Below are positions 1-6,717 of a stretch of DNA of 7,631 nucleotides, one piece after another. The notes below the pieces were generated by a model that did no database searches, was not told the origin of the DNA, and worked only from the letters and a program-made list of their open reading frames with translations. Each line of letters begins with the position of its first letter. Within the stretch, counting starts at the first letter, position 1. Source of the DNA: Nitrococcus sp. (lineage in GTDB: Bacteria; Pseudomonadota; Gammaproteobacteria; Nitrococcales; Nitrococcaceae); assembly GCA_030452365.1 (NCBI GenBank), contig JAKDMK010000105.1, positions 1 to 7,631 on the forward strand. The letters run 5' to 3'. The translations under genes were made by a program, and so were the position numbers.

Positions 1-1451
1 TCATGACCGAACGCGTGGAAACGCTTCTGCACGCGGCAGCGCGGTCGCTTACGGAGGACAACCAAGCCGGCGAATCGCCGGCCGTGGCGCGGGCGCGCGC
101 GCTCGTCGCGGCGCTCCAAGGTCCGACCGAGCTTTGCAAGCGCCATCCGGATGGCGCCGATTACATTGCCGCGCTCGCCGGTCTCGATGCCGCAGCGCTC
201 GCCGCCGAAGGCCGCGCTCTGGGCGAGACCATGGACGCGTGCGGCCTGGTGTCGCCGCCGCACGCGCTGTTCCTGCGCTTCGTGGCGGAGCGGGCGGCCA
301 GCGAGCCGGCCGCGAGCGGCGCCATCGACACGCTACTGGCCGATGCGCTGGCGCTGAAGCGCGTCGGCCGCACCAGCCTGGCCGAGCACCGCGACTTGGT
401 CGTGGAGCTGATTGAGCTTGCGGTCACGCCGCAAACCGAGCGCTGCGTCTATGGCCTGTCGCGCTTGCTGGAACGGGGCATCCTGTTTTCCCCGCCGGTC
501 GCGCCCGGCTTGCGGCGCTTGGCCCTACTGCCGATCCACCCGAAGGTGGCGCAGCAACTGCAGTCGGCTTCCGGCTACGCCGACGATGCGCAGCCGGCGC
601 GCACGCTGCTGCTCGCCGGCACCCTGAGCGTTCTCGGCCAGCCGCTCGGCATGGATCAGGGGCATAACCCGACCTGTCAGAGTGCGCGCGCCATCAGTCT
701 ATGGTCGCAGAACGACGCCGGCTACCTGCTGGCGCTGATCGCGCACGCGGCTCGGGACAACGAAGTGGTGGCGCAGTTCGAGGGCGAGACCATCCATTCC
801 GGCGCTCTGTCGTTTGGTCTCGCCGGCGAATTGCACCGCGAACTGGATCCGGTTTCGCTATTGCTCACGCCTCATCTAGACAAGATCTACATGGAGATGA
901 GCCGGCGCACGATCGGGCGCAGCGAGGATGGGCATCGCTGGGTCAATCCCGAGCAACACGGTTGGTGGGTCTATCGCGGCTTCGCGGCGGTGGTGGATCC
1001 GGCCAGCGGAGCGCTAAGCGGCTTCGACGCATTCATCCGGCGCTTCTATGCCGCCTACCATCCCGAGTACAACGGTGGACGCGATCTGGTCTACGCCCAA
1101 CCCTGCGGCGTGGCGGTCACCGATCACGATGGCGTGTTCGTGGGCTGGCACGCGGTGTCGATCCAGCGCGTGGCCAGCGACGACGCCGGGTTGTGGCGCG
1201 TGTACTTCTTCAACCCCAACCACGATAGCGGGCAGGACTGGGGCCAAGGCGTGGTCACCTCGACCTGTCACCACGGCGAGCGCGAGGGCGAGTCGTCGCT
1301 GGCGTTCGAGCAGTTTGCTGCACGGCTCTACGTATTTCACTACAAGCAGCAGGAAAGCGGGGACTTGCACAGGGTAGCCGCCACTACCGTGGCCGAGATA
1401 CGCGCCGCCGCGGCTGCGAGCTGGGCAGCCCAGCGCATCTGGCTCGACTGA
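1..1451 (+). CDS. Unrecognised papain-like-motif protein, paralogue A (5' end cut by window)
   Basis: I do not recognise a named family. The visible part is 482 residues from the ATG at position 3 to TGA at 1449-1451. It aligns along its whole length with the C-terminal two thirds of the - strand paralogue ending at 1653. The first ATG matches an internal Met there (in PIMVHRI), and the 'tc' before it fits the end of an Ile codon, so the gene most likely starts upstream of the window and lacks roughly 190 residues here. Numbering from that ATG, possible catalytic residues are Q219 and C225 (QGHNPTCQSARA), H383 (GWHAVSIQRV) and N404 (YFFNPN). The order, the Gln-Cys distance of six and the hydrophobic His and Asn strands resemble papain-fold peptidases or transglutaminases. 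Other conserved blocks are TLSVLGQPLG, HGWWV, SGQDWGQG and SSLAFEQFAARLYVFHY. I see no membrane segment. The coding assignment is firm because the protein sequence is conserved between the two copies; the enzymatic role is inferred. Confidence 0.85.
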   Translation, partial: MTERVETLLHAAARSLTEDNQAGESPAVARARALVAALQGPTELCKRHPDGADYIAALAGLDAAALAAEGRALGETMDACGLVSPPHALFLRFVAERAASEPAASGAIDTLLADALALKRVGRTSLAEHRDLVVELIELAVTPQTERCVYGLSRLLERGILFSPPVAPGLRRLALLPIHPKVAQQLQSASGYADDAQPARTLLLAGTLSVLGQPLGMDQGHNPTCQSARAISLWSQNDAGYLLALIAHAARDNEVVAQFEGETIHSGALSFGLAGELHRELDPVSLLLTPHLDKIYMEMSRRTIGRSEDGHRWVNPEQHGWWVYRGFAAVVDPASGALSGFDAFIRRFYAAYHPEYNGGRDLVYAQPCGVAVTDHDGVFVGWHAVSIQRVASDDAGLWRVYFFNPNHDSGQDWGQGVVTSTCHHGEREGESSLAFEQFAARLYVFHYKQQESGDLHRVAATTVAEIRAAAAASWAAQRIWLD

Positions 1452-1652
1452 CCAGCGCCAGGCCGATCGCTAGACGTAAGAATCGAGCTTTATCGAACCG
1501 ACCTGCCGTGATGGCCGCGCGGAGATCGTCGCCCACGCCGGGGCGATGTCCTGGGTGCTCGTGATCCATGGCCCGTCGGCCCACGCCGGCAAGCGGCTGA
1601 TGGGCGGGATGCGCTCGCTGTCGTTATCGGCGCGGCGTGAGCTTCCAAGGCA
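1452..1652. other. Convergent intergenic gap with short repeat and hairpin
   Basis: This 201-bp space separates the 3' ends of the two paralogues. It holds a small inverted repeat, TCGCCC (1529-1534) with GGGCGA (1541-1546) and a 6-nt loop. It also holds an 11-bp direct repeat, GCCCACGCCGG, at 1531-1541 and 1579-1589. Neither hairpin flank has a run of T or A, so it is not a clear intrinsic terminator for either gene. I found no convincing small gene here. Confidence 0.4.
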
Positions 1653-3671
1653 TCAGCCGACCAATAATTGCTGCGCCAATCTCTGGCCAGCCGTAGCCGT
1701 CACCACGGTGTGCCAGCCTACATTGCGTGCCCAGCTTTCCCGAACAAGGGTGGCGATCCGCTCCACCTCCTGCGCCGGTACCGCCGCCGGGTCGCCCTGC
1801 TCGCGCAGGTTATAGTGGAAAACGTACAGTCGGGCCGCGAACTGTTCGAACGCCAGCGAGGACTCGCCAGGGAACTCCTGGTGGCCATGGGTCGAGGTCA
1901 CGATGCCCTGGCCCCAATCCTGGCCGCTGTCGTTATTGGGGTTGTAGAAATAGACACGGATGACGTCGTCGCGATCGATGGCGACCCGCTGGATGGTAAC
2001 GGCGTGCGCACCGATGTAATTGCCATGCGAATCGGTGGCCGCGATGCCGGCCGGCTGCGGATAGATCAAGCCCCGCCCGTCATTGTAGGCGGGATGATAG
2101 GTGGCATGGAACAGGCGCATAAAGCCTTCAAAGTCGATCACGTCGCCGCTGGCGTACTGGATGCAGGTGGCAAAGCCCCGGTGGACCCACCAGCCGTGAA
2201 ACTCCGGGTTGATCCATTTGTGGCCGTCCTCGTCCCGCCCCGCGCAGCGCCGGCCCATCTCGGCGTAGATCCGGTCCAGGTGCGGGACCAGCACCAGCGA
2301 CACTGGGTCGAGCTCCGTATGGAGCTCTTCCACTAGCCCGCTCTGGAGCTCACTGGAGCGCAGCAACGCACCTTCGAAGTGCATATCGATCTCGTTGTCC
2401 CGCGCGGCCCAGGTGATTAGCTCCAGCAGGAAGCCAGGATCGCTCTGGGACCAGAGGCTGATGGCGCGCGCCGACTGGCAGGTGGGATTGTCGCCCTGAC
2501 CGACGCCCAACGGCTGCCCAAGCACGCTAAGTGTGCCGGCCACCAGCGATGCCAGCGGCGATGGGCCGCCCTGGCCCACCAGCGCCTTGGCGACCTCCGG
2601 CTTCAGTTCCAGCTGCAGCAGCCGCCAGAGGCCGGGGGCTGCGGGCGGAAAGAACAGCACACCGCGTTCCAGTAGTCGCGCCAGGCCGTACAGACAATGC
2701 GCCGTCTCGGGATAGACGGCCGCGTTGATCAGGCGATGCACGAGTGCTGCGTACGCGTCAAGGCTGTCGCGGCCGACCGAATCCAGGCCCAGGGCGAGGG
2801 CGAGATCGGCATTGCTCCCGTGCTCGTTCAGGTGGCGGAGCAGCACTGCGTGCTGGGGGCAAGCCAAGCCGGTCGCGTCCATGGAGAGCGCGAAGGCCCG
2901 CGCCTCGGCGCTGAGTCCGTCGGCATCCAGGCCCTCCAGCGCGCGGGCGTAGCTGGCCGGAGCCTCGTTGTCTCGGGCGAGCGGCGTGGGGCCGTGCACC
3001 GCGTGGATTAGCTGCAACGTCCAGTCCCGGACTCCAGTGTTGTCGACTTCCGGCAGACCATGGGCGGCTGCCTCTATCATCGCCTTGATCCGATGGACCA
3101 TGATCGGTTGCTGCAATAGCAATCGCGCGGCTTCTTCCACCAGGCTCGCCAGCACGCCGCCCATTCCCAGTCGGTCGGCGATGAAGCGAAACAGGCGGTG
3201 AATGCCCTCGGTGAGCGGCGTTCGCTGCGCACGGCTGGCCTCTGAGGAGATCGTAAACAGGAGATCGAGGTTGAGGGCCAGCACGGATTCCAGAAACCCG
3301 CGGGCCTCGGCCGCCGAGATCGCTTCGCTATCCGCCTCGCCCGTGGCGATGGCGAGCAGGCGCAGCTCGCTGAGGGTTTCGGTGGCGATGGAATGCGCTT
3401 GACCGTGGAGCGCCGTGGTTACCAGACTCGGCTGCAGCGAAGCCGGCTGATCCCAGTCACCACCGTAAAAAACTCCCGCGGAGTCGAAACGCGACGCCTG
3501 CGCATAGAGAGCTTCCACCCCGGTGGGCTTTTTGAGCAGCCGAATCGCTACGTCCCAGATGCGCGCTAGATGATTGGCTTTTGCGAATGGCGCGGCCGCT
3601 TCAATCCGATCCAGACCCCGCGATAGCTGTTGGGCCAGTTGTTCCACCCGGTCTTCCGTGTTAGAGCTCAT
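1653..3671 (-). CDS. Unrecognised papain-like-motif protein, paralogue B (672 aa)
   Basis: A 672-residue protein of no family I can name, homologous to the gene ending at 1451. I chose the ATG at 3669-3671 (MSSNTEDRVEQL). A TTG at 3753-3755 would add 28 residues (MHCDRGRG...) but looks like upstream non-coding sequence. The Shine-Dalgarno is weak (AGG about 16 nt upstream). Residues 1-190 have no visible counterpart in the other copy and look largely helical. Residues 191-650 align with it, and the last 20 or so (GWHTVVTATAGQRLAQQLLVG) are an extra tail. Candidate catalytic residues are Q392, C398, H556 and N577; the Cys-to-His (158) and His-to-Asn (21) spacings are identical in the paralogue. 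The region upstream of residue 330 is clearly more diverged than the region around the motifs, as expected if the C-terminal half carries the activity. There is no signal peptide or membrane segment, so it is probably cytoplasmic or exported by a route not visible here. Tail to tail with its paralogue, monocistronic in this view. Confidence 0.88.
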   Translation of the reverse strand: MSSNTEDRVEQLAQQLSRGLDRIEAAAPFAKANHLARIWDVAIRLLKKPTGVEALYAQASRFDSAGVFYGGDWDQPASLQPSLVTTALHGQAHSIATETLSELRLLAIATGEADSEAISAAEARGFLESVLALNLDLLFTISSEASRAQRTPLTEGIHRLFRFIADRLGMGGVLASLVEEAARLLLQQPIMVHRIKAMIEAAAHGLPEVDNTGVRDWTLQLIHAVHGPTPLARDNEAPASYARALEGLDADGLSAEARAFALSMDATGLACPQHAVLLRHLNEHGSNADLALALGLDSVGRDSLDAYAALVHRLINAAVYPETAHCLYGLARLLERGVLFFPPAAPGLWRLLQLELKPEVAKALVGQGGPSPLASLVAGTLSVLGQPLGVGQGDNPTCQSARAISLWSQSDPGFLLELITWAARDNEIDMHFEGALLRSSELQSGLVEELHTELDPVSLVLVPHLDRIYAEMGRRCAGRDEDGHKWINPEFHGWWVHRGFATCIQYASGDVIDFEGFMRLFHATYHPAYNDGRGLIYPQPAGIAATDSHGNYIGAHAVTIQRVAIDRDDVIRVYFYNPNNDSGQDWGQGIVTSTHGHQEFPGESSLAFEQFAARLYVFHYNLREQGDPAAVPAQEVERIATLVRESWARNVGWHTVVTATAGQRLAQQLLVG

Positions 3672-3689
3672 GGTTTGTAATGATAAACC
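3672..3689 (-). repeat. Inverted repeat abutting start codon of 672-aa gene
   Basis: On the - strand this reads GGTTT, an 8-nt spacer, AAACC and then directly the ATG. In mRNA a 5-bp stem would hold the weak AGG Shine-Dalgarno and sit against the start codon, so it could dampen translation or be an operator half-site pair. The stem is short and may be chance. Confidence 0.3.
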
Positions 3690-3727
3690 TGCGGTTGAGA
3701 CCGGCAAGATGCCGCCAAACGGTGCAG

Positions 3728-3755
3728 AGTATCCGCGACCTCGGTCGCAATGCAA
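3728..3755 (-). promoter_or_regulatory. Weak candidate promoter with embedded inverted repeat
   Basis: Read on the - strand: TTGCAT (3755-3750), a 16-nt spacer, then GATACT (3733-3728), a partial match to sigma70 elements. The spacer contains the inverted repeat GCGACC-GA-GGTCGC (3735-3748), which would be well placed as a repressor operator. Transcription would start near 3721, about 50 nt before the ATG at 3671; that would exclude the upstream TTG start. The promoter match is weak; the inverted repeat itself is exact. Confidence 0.22.
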
Positions 3756-3883
3756 TCATCCGGGATGGCACAGTCGATCGGGAAGGGGAGAACAACATCG
3801 CTGCGAGCGCACGAGTGGGGTTACCTTCCCGGCAGCGCGCGGCGGCAATTCTCGAATGAGCTAAGGCGCGCCTGTCGCTGATG

Positions 3884-3912
3884 TTGAAACATCGGGTAGC
3901 GGTGTTTAGACT
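3884..3912 (+). promoter_or_regulatory. Candidate sigma70 promoter for sodB
   Basis: TTGAAA at 3884-3889 (5 of 6 to TTGACA), a 17-bp spacer, and TAGACT at 3907-3912 (4 of 6 to TATAAT). It would give a leader of about 280 nt before the sodB ATG, which is long; a nearer promoter is possible but I found no better match. Confidence 0.3.
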
Positions 3913-4123
3913 TCGACACTCGGTGGCGAAATGGTTCCGTACTCCATCAGGACATGGTCGTGTTCGAGTCTATGCAAACGGGAACATTCTCGCCTCATTC
4001 TCTGCCAAACTCAGTGAGCCGTGGTACGGCAAGGCGAATCTGTTAAAGGTTCGTCATCGCGTATAGCTGCGACTATCCCGCCCAAGCCCGATGGACCGAA
4101 GCTACCTGCGGCGCCTTCACAGA

Positions 4124-4157
4124 GAATTCGTACTTGGCAGCGATTGCTAGCGAATTC
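4124..4157 (+). repeat. 7-bp inverted repeat in the sodB leader
   Basis: GAATTCG (4124-4130) and CGAATTC (4151-4157) are exact inverted repeats separated by 20 nt, ending about 28 nt before the sodB Shine-Dalgarno. They could form a leader stem-loop or a dyad operator. No match to a Fur box was seen in it. Confidence 0.35.
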
Positions 4158-4184
4158 CCATCGTCTGAATAGCAACAACCACTC

Positions 4185-4191
4185 AAAGGAG
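4185..4191 (+). promoter_or_regulatory. sodB ribosome binding site (AAAGGAG)
   Basis: AAAGGAG lies 6 nt before the ATG at 4198. This fixes the sodB start there, rather than at an in-frame GTG at 4021 that would add 59 unrelated residues. Confidence 0.85.
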
Positions 4192-4197
4192 TCAGTC

Positions 4198-4785
4198 ATG
4201 AAGATCGAGCTACCCGAGCTACCTTATGCGATCAATGCGTTGGAGCCGTATATTTCCCAGGAGACCTTGGAATATCACCACGGCAAGCACCACAAGGCGT
4301 ACGTGGACAAGACCAATCAGCTCATCGAGGGCACCGAGTACGCGAACATGGAGCTCGAGGCCATCATTAAGAAGGCCTCCGGCGGGCTCTTCAATCAAAC
4401 CGCTCAAGTTTGGAACCATACCTTCTACTGGAACAGCATGGCGCCCAATGCCGGTGGTGATCCCAACGGGCCCGTCGCGGATGCGATTCGCGAGAGCTTC
4501 GGTTCATTCGATGACTTCCGCAAGCAGTTCAACGAGAAGACAGCCGGTAATTTCGGCTCCGGCTGGGGCTGGCTGGTCAAGAACAAGTCCGACAACAAAT
4601 TGGCCATCCTCGAAACCGACGATGCGCAAACGGCGCTGACCAATGAAAGTGTTATGCCGCTGATGACCTGCGACGTTTGGGAGCACGCTTACTATATCGA
4701 TTACCGCAACGCACGGCCTAAGTATCTGGAGGCCTTTTGGAATCTGGTCAACTGGAAGTTCGTCAATCAGAACTTCGAGAATTAG
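4198..4785 (+). CDS. sodB: Iron-type superoxide dismutase SodB
   Basis: Cytoplasmic enzyme that disproportionates superoxide to oxygen and hydrogen peroxide using a mononuclear metal. The 195-residue product is close to E. coli SodB along its full length (ELPxLPYA start, EYHxGKHH, QVWNHTFYW, NFGSGW, DVWEHAYYIDYRNARP). Metal ligands are visible at H27, H74, D159 and H163. The outer-sphere Gln is Q70 in AQVWNH, its position in the Fe class, rather than the later position typical of Mn enzymes, so iron is the likely metal. There is no signal peptide. The start is set by AAAGGAG 6 nt upstream. The gene appears monocistronic: long leader before it, two hairpins after it. In the family, expression is often tied to iron supply (Fur/RyhB), but I see no Fur box here. 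Very sure of identity; metal choice is inferred from sequence class. Confidence 0.98.
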   Translation: MKIELPELPYAINALEPYISQETLEYHHGKHHKAYVDKTNQLIEGTEYANMELEAIIKKASGGLFNQTAQVWNHTFYWNSMAPNAGGDPNGPVADAIRESFGSFDDFRKQFNEKTAGNFGSGWGWLVKNKSDNKLAILETDDAQTALTNESVMPLMTCDVWEHAYYIDYRNARPKYLEAFWNLVNWKFVNQNFEN

Positions 4786-4796
4786 GTCTGAAAACG

Positions 4797-4821
4797 GCGC
4801 GGGCGCTTGTCGCGCCCGCGC
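4797..4821 (+). terminator. GC-perfect hairpin after sodB
   Basis: GCGCGGGCGC (4797-4806), loop TTGTC, GCGCCCGCGC (4812-4821): a perfect 10-bp stem starting 11 nt after the sodB stop. AAAA precedes it, but TGACAA follows it instead of a T-run. It probably protects or helps terminate sodB mRNA rather than being a full intrinsic terminator alone. Confidence 0.6.
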
Positions 4822-4834
4822 TGACAACTATAAT
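4807..4834 (+). promoter_or_regulatory. Candidate sigma70 promoter facing argF
   Basis: TTGTCG (4807-4812, 4 of 6 to TTGACA), a 16-bp spacer and a perfect TATAAT (4829-4834). The -35 lies in the loop and arm of the sodB hairpin. Transcription would start near 4841, just before the next hairpin with a T-tract. If used for argF, transcripts must read through that hairpin. It may also be a chance match. Confidence 0.4.
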
Positions 4835-4847
4835 CGAGTAAGTAGAC

Positions 4848-4875
4848 AGCAGCCGCGAGGCTGTTTTTTTATTTT
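4848..4875 (+). terminator. Rho-independent terminator with T-tract
   Basis: The stem AGCAGCC (4848-4854), loop GCGA, GGCTGTT (4859-4865; seven pairs with one G-U) is followed by a run of seven T (4864-4870) and ATTTT. This is a typical intrinsic terminator in form. It most simply ends sodB transcription, but its position downstream of a TATAAT box also allows an attenuator role for argF. Confidence 0.72.
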
Positions 4876-4887
4876 ACCGGGCTGCCG

Positions 4888-4956
4888 ATGATTATCTCGG
4901 ACGAGGAGGCGCAGCAGATCACCCACACGGAGATCGTTTCGTCCCTGGATTCCTAG
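4888..4956 (+). CDS. Possible 22-codon leader ORF before argF
   Basis: ATG at 4888 to TAG at 4954-4956 encodes the acidic peptide [10 protein letters not shown]... ending SSLDS. It ends 31 nt before the argF start. There is no Shine-Dalgarno and no Arg-codon run, so it does not look like a classical attenuation leader. Reported because it is the only frame between the terminator and argF; likely chance. Confidence 0.12.
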   Translation: MIISDEEAQQITHTEIVSSLDS

Positions 4957-4974
4957 CGAACAGCCGCGCCACGC

Positions 4975-4981
4975 AAAGAGG
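4975..4981 (+). promoter_or_regulatory. argF ribosome binding site (AAAGAGG)
   Basis: AAAGAGG directly abuts an ATG at 4982 and lies 6 nt before a second in-frame ATG at 4988. The spacing selects 4988 as the start. Confidence 0.75.
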
Positions 4982-4987
4982 ATGACT

Positions 4988-5899
4988 ATGAACCCGCGTC
5001 ACTTCCTGAGCTTGACCGACTGCACCACCGATGAGCTGCACGCGCTCATCCGCCGCGGTACACAGCTCAAACGCATGCGTCGCGACGGGCTGGTTCATGA
5101 ACCGCTCAAGGGTCGCGTTTTAGCCATGATTTTCGACAAATGCTCAACTCGTACCCGGGTATCGTTCGAGGCCGGCATGGTACAACTCGGCGGGCATGCC
5201 ATGTTTCTATCTCCCGAGGATACCCAGCTCGGCCGCGGCGAGAGCATTGAGGATACGGCGCGGTCGATCTCGAGCATGGTGGACGCGGTAATGATCCGCA
5301 CCTTTGGGCACGAGGTTCTGACACGCTTCGCCGAATACTCACGCGTGCCCGTCATCAATGGTCTCAGTGACCAATCCCATCCCTGTCAGCTGCTAGCCGA
5401 CATACAGACTTATTGGGAACACCGTGATGATATCCGCGGACGAACCGTCGTCTGGGTGGGAGATGGCAATAACATGTGTCATTCTTATATCAATGCCGCC
5501 TGCTTACTCGACTTCCAGTTGCGCGTATGCTGTCCGCCGGCCTATGCCCCAGCCCCGCAATGGCTTGCCGATCCGCGCATCGAGCTCATCCCCGAGCCCA
5601 GTGAGGCCATGCGCGGAGCCCATTTGGTGGTCACTGATGTCTGGGCGAGCATGGGCCAGGAGAGTGAGCGCGAGCAACGCCTGCATGATCTGGCGCCTTA
5701 TCGGGTCACCGACGGACTCATGGAGCTCGCCGACCCGGAGGCGTTATTCATGCACTGCCTGCCGGCGCATCGAGGCGAAGAGGTGGAGGCCGAGGTGATC
5801 GATGGCGCGCAGAGCGTGGTCTGGGATGAGGCAGAGAACCGGCTCCACGCTCAAAAGGCGCTGCTGGAATTCCTGCTGCTCAGCGACGATCGCCCGTAG
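4988..5899 (+). CDS. argF: Ornithine carbamoyltransferase, anabolic (ArgF)
   Basis: Catalyses carbamoyl phosphate + L-ornithine to L-citrulline + phosphate in arginine biosynthesis; cytoplasmic, usually a homotrimer. The 303-residue product has the family landmarks in order: the carbamoyl-phosphate loop S53-T-R-T-R57 in a STRTRVSFE context, H131-P-C-Q134, the ornithine-domain GDGNNMCHS (158-166), the D217-V-W-A-S-M-G223 loop that contacts ornithine, and H256-C-L-P259 with the catalytic Cys257. Its length fits the short ArgF class rather than the 334-residue E. coli form. The start at 4988 (MNPRHFLSL) is preferred over 4982 because of Shine-Dalgarno spacing. No ARG box was recognised upstream. 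Its 3' end overlaps the phoU 3' end by 20 nt on the opposite strand. No other arginine gene is visible in the window. Identity is secure; anabolic rather than catabolic use is inferred from length and motif style. Confidence 0.97.
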   Translation: MNPRHFLSLTDCTTDELHALIRRGTQLKRMRRDGLVHEPLKGRVLAMIFDKCSTRTRVSFEAGMVQLGGHAMFLSPEDTQLGRGESIEDTARSISSMVDAVMIRTFGHEVLTRFAEYSRVPVINGLSDQSHPCQLLADIQTYWEHRDDIRGRTVVWVGDGNNMCHSYINAACLLDFQLRVCCPPAYAPAPQWLADPRIELIPEPSEAMRGAHLVVTDVWASMGQESEREQRLHDLAPYRVTDGLMELADPEALFMHCLPAHRGEEVEAEVIDGAQSVVWDEAENRLHAQKALLEFLLLSDDRP

Positions 5900-6602
5900 C
5901 CTCCGCGGCCATCTGCTCGAAGCTGGTATGACGCACGTCCTTGCCGAGAACGAAGTAGACCACGTACTCACAAATGTTGCATGATCGATCGCCGATACGC
6001 TCGAGTGAGCGCGCCGACCAGAGGATATCCATGATCGATGCCACGGACTTGGGGTCTTCCTCCATGGACTGCATCAGATGCCGCACGATAGCCTCATACT
6101 GCGCATCCGCCTGGTTATCCTCCTGGGCAACTTTGACGGCTTGCGCGGCATCCATATGGGCAAAAGCCTCCAGCGCCCCGTGTAGCATCTTCTGCACCAG
6201 CTCGCCGAGGGCGGCCACCTCCTCCATTGGACTGCGACGACGATCCGCCTCCAGCAGGTGCAGAGCCATGCGGCCGATGCGTTCGGCTTCATCGCCGATG
6301 CGCTCCAGATCGGTAATCGTTTTGACTACGGCGATGACAAGGCGCAGGTCGCTGGCGGCGGGGTGCCGGCGAGCAAGCACGTGGGTGCACGCCTCATCGA
6401 TGCGCACCTCGAAGGCATTGACCTTGTAGTCGCTCGTCACCACCTGCTCGCCACGCGCGCTGTCCCCTTCCACCAAGGCCACCATTGCATCGGCAAGCTG
6501 CTGCTGCACCAGCTCACCCATGCGCATGACGTTGTTGACGATCTTCGAGAGCTCCGCGTTGTACTGGTGAGATATATGGTGAGAGAAGCTCATCTTGTCC
6601 AT
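5880..6602 (-). CDS. phoU: Phosphate signalling protein PhoU
   Basis: PhoU is a cytoplasmic, all-helical metal-binding protein that dampens PstSCAB uptake and keeps PhoR/PhoB signalling off when phosphate is ample. The 240-residue product aligns end to end with E. coli PhoU (241 aa). Both tandem three-helix repeats carry the expected acidic metal motif: E100-R-I-G-D104 and E201-R-I-G-D205, with NICEYVVYF after the second. The start at 6600-6602 ([11 protein letters not shown]) matches the E. coli N terminus and has a modest GGGGTG 4 nt upstream. A second ATG at 6591-6593 is less likely. It lies 115 nt after pstB on the same strand, the usual last position of a pst operon. Its TGA lies inside the argF 3' end (20-nt convergent overlap). 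Confidence 0.97.
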   Translation of the reverse strand: MDKMSFSHHISHQYNAELSKIVNNVMRMGELVQQQLADAMVALVEGDSARGEQVVTSDYKVNAFEVRIDEACTHVLARRHPAASDLRLVIAVVKTITDLERIGDEAERIGRMALHLLEADRRRSPMEEVAALGELVQKMLHGALEAFAHMDAAQAVKVAQEDNQADAQYEAIVRHLMQSMEEDPKSVASIMDILWSARSLERIGDRSCNICEYVVYFVLGKDVRHTSFEQMAAEATGDRR

Positions 6603-6611
6603 GGCGCACCC

Positions 6612-6625
6612 CGGGCTTATGCCCG
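6612..6625 (-). repeat. Small hairpin upstream of the phoU ribosome binding site
   Basis: On the - strand CGGGC-ATAA-GCCCG forms a perfect 5-bp stem whose 3' arm touches the GGGGTG proposed as the phoU Shine-Dalgarno. It could tune PhoU synthesis relative to PstB; the stem is short. Confidence 0.35.
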
Positions 6626-6672
6626 ATTGGACGTGGGTTTCGTGGTTACTGATGTTTGCAGAAGTATTCTCA

Positions 6673-6711
6673 GGCCCGGGCCGCGGCACGACACTGACAA
6701 TAGCGGTGCCG
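6673..6711 (-). repeat. Palindrome and dyad in the pstB-phoU spacer
   Basis: GGCCCGGGCC (6673-6682) is a perfect 10-bp palindrome. CGGCAC (6684-6689) pairs with GTGCCG (6706-6711) over a 16-nt loop, ending 6 bp from the pstB stop codon. They may form intercistronic RNA structure affecting processing or relative expression. There is no T-tract, so neither is a clean terminator. Confidence 0.35.
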
Positions 6712-6717
6712 TCGAAA

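Larger units (their letters stand above)
3672..4197. other. Divergent intergenic control region
   Basis: These 526 bp lie between the start of the - strand 672-aa gene and the start of sodB, so both genes are probably controlled from here. Its base composition is visibly more AT-rich than the flanking coding DNA, mainly after about 3880. Contents I can support: an inverted repeat and weak promoter for the - strand gene near 3728-3755, a short inverted repeat touching its start codon (3672-3689), a sigma70-like promoter facing sodB (3884-3912), a 7-bp inverted repeat in the sodB leader (4124-4157) and the sodB ribosome binding site. A 61-codon frame at 3881-4066 is open but has no Shine-Dalgarno and no recognisable product. 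Confidence 0.5.

Noticed and set aside
1529..1546. Hairpin in the convergent gap as a bidirectional terminator
   Set aside because: Only a 6-bp stem and no T-run on either strand.
1668..2336. 222-codon frame on the + strand antisense to the 672-aa gene
   Set aside because: A GC-rich shadow frame; the opposite frame is conserved as protein in the paralogue, so that one is the real gene.
3918..3980. tRNA-like stretch: GGTGGCGAAATGG resembles a D-arm and GTTCGAGTC a T-loop
   Set aside because: The T-stem halves (TCGTG and CTATG) do not pair, no 7-bp acceptor stem can be formed and there is no plausible anticodon arm. It could be a decayed fragment but not a supported tRNA.
3881..4066. 61-codon + strand frame in the intergenic region
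   Set aside because: No Shine-Dalgarno, no recognisable protein, and it overlaps the proposed sodB promoter.
4021..4197. GTG-initiated N-terminal extension of sodB
   Set aside because: The 59 extra residues do not match SodB, while AAAGGAG sits at ideal distance from the ATG at 4198.
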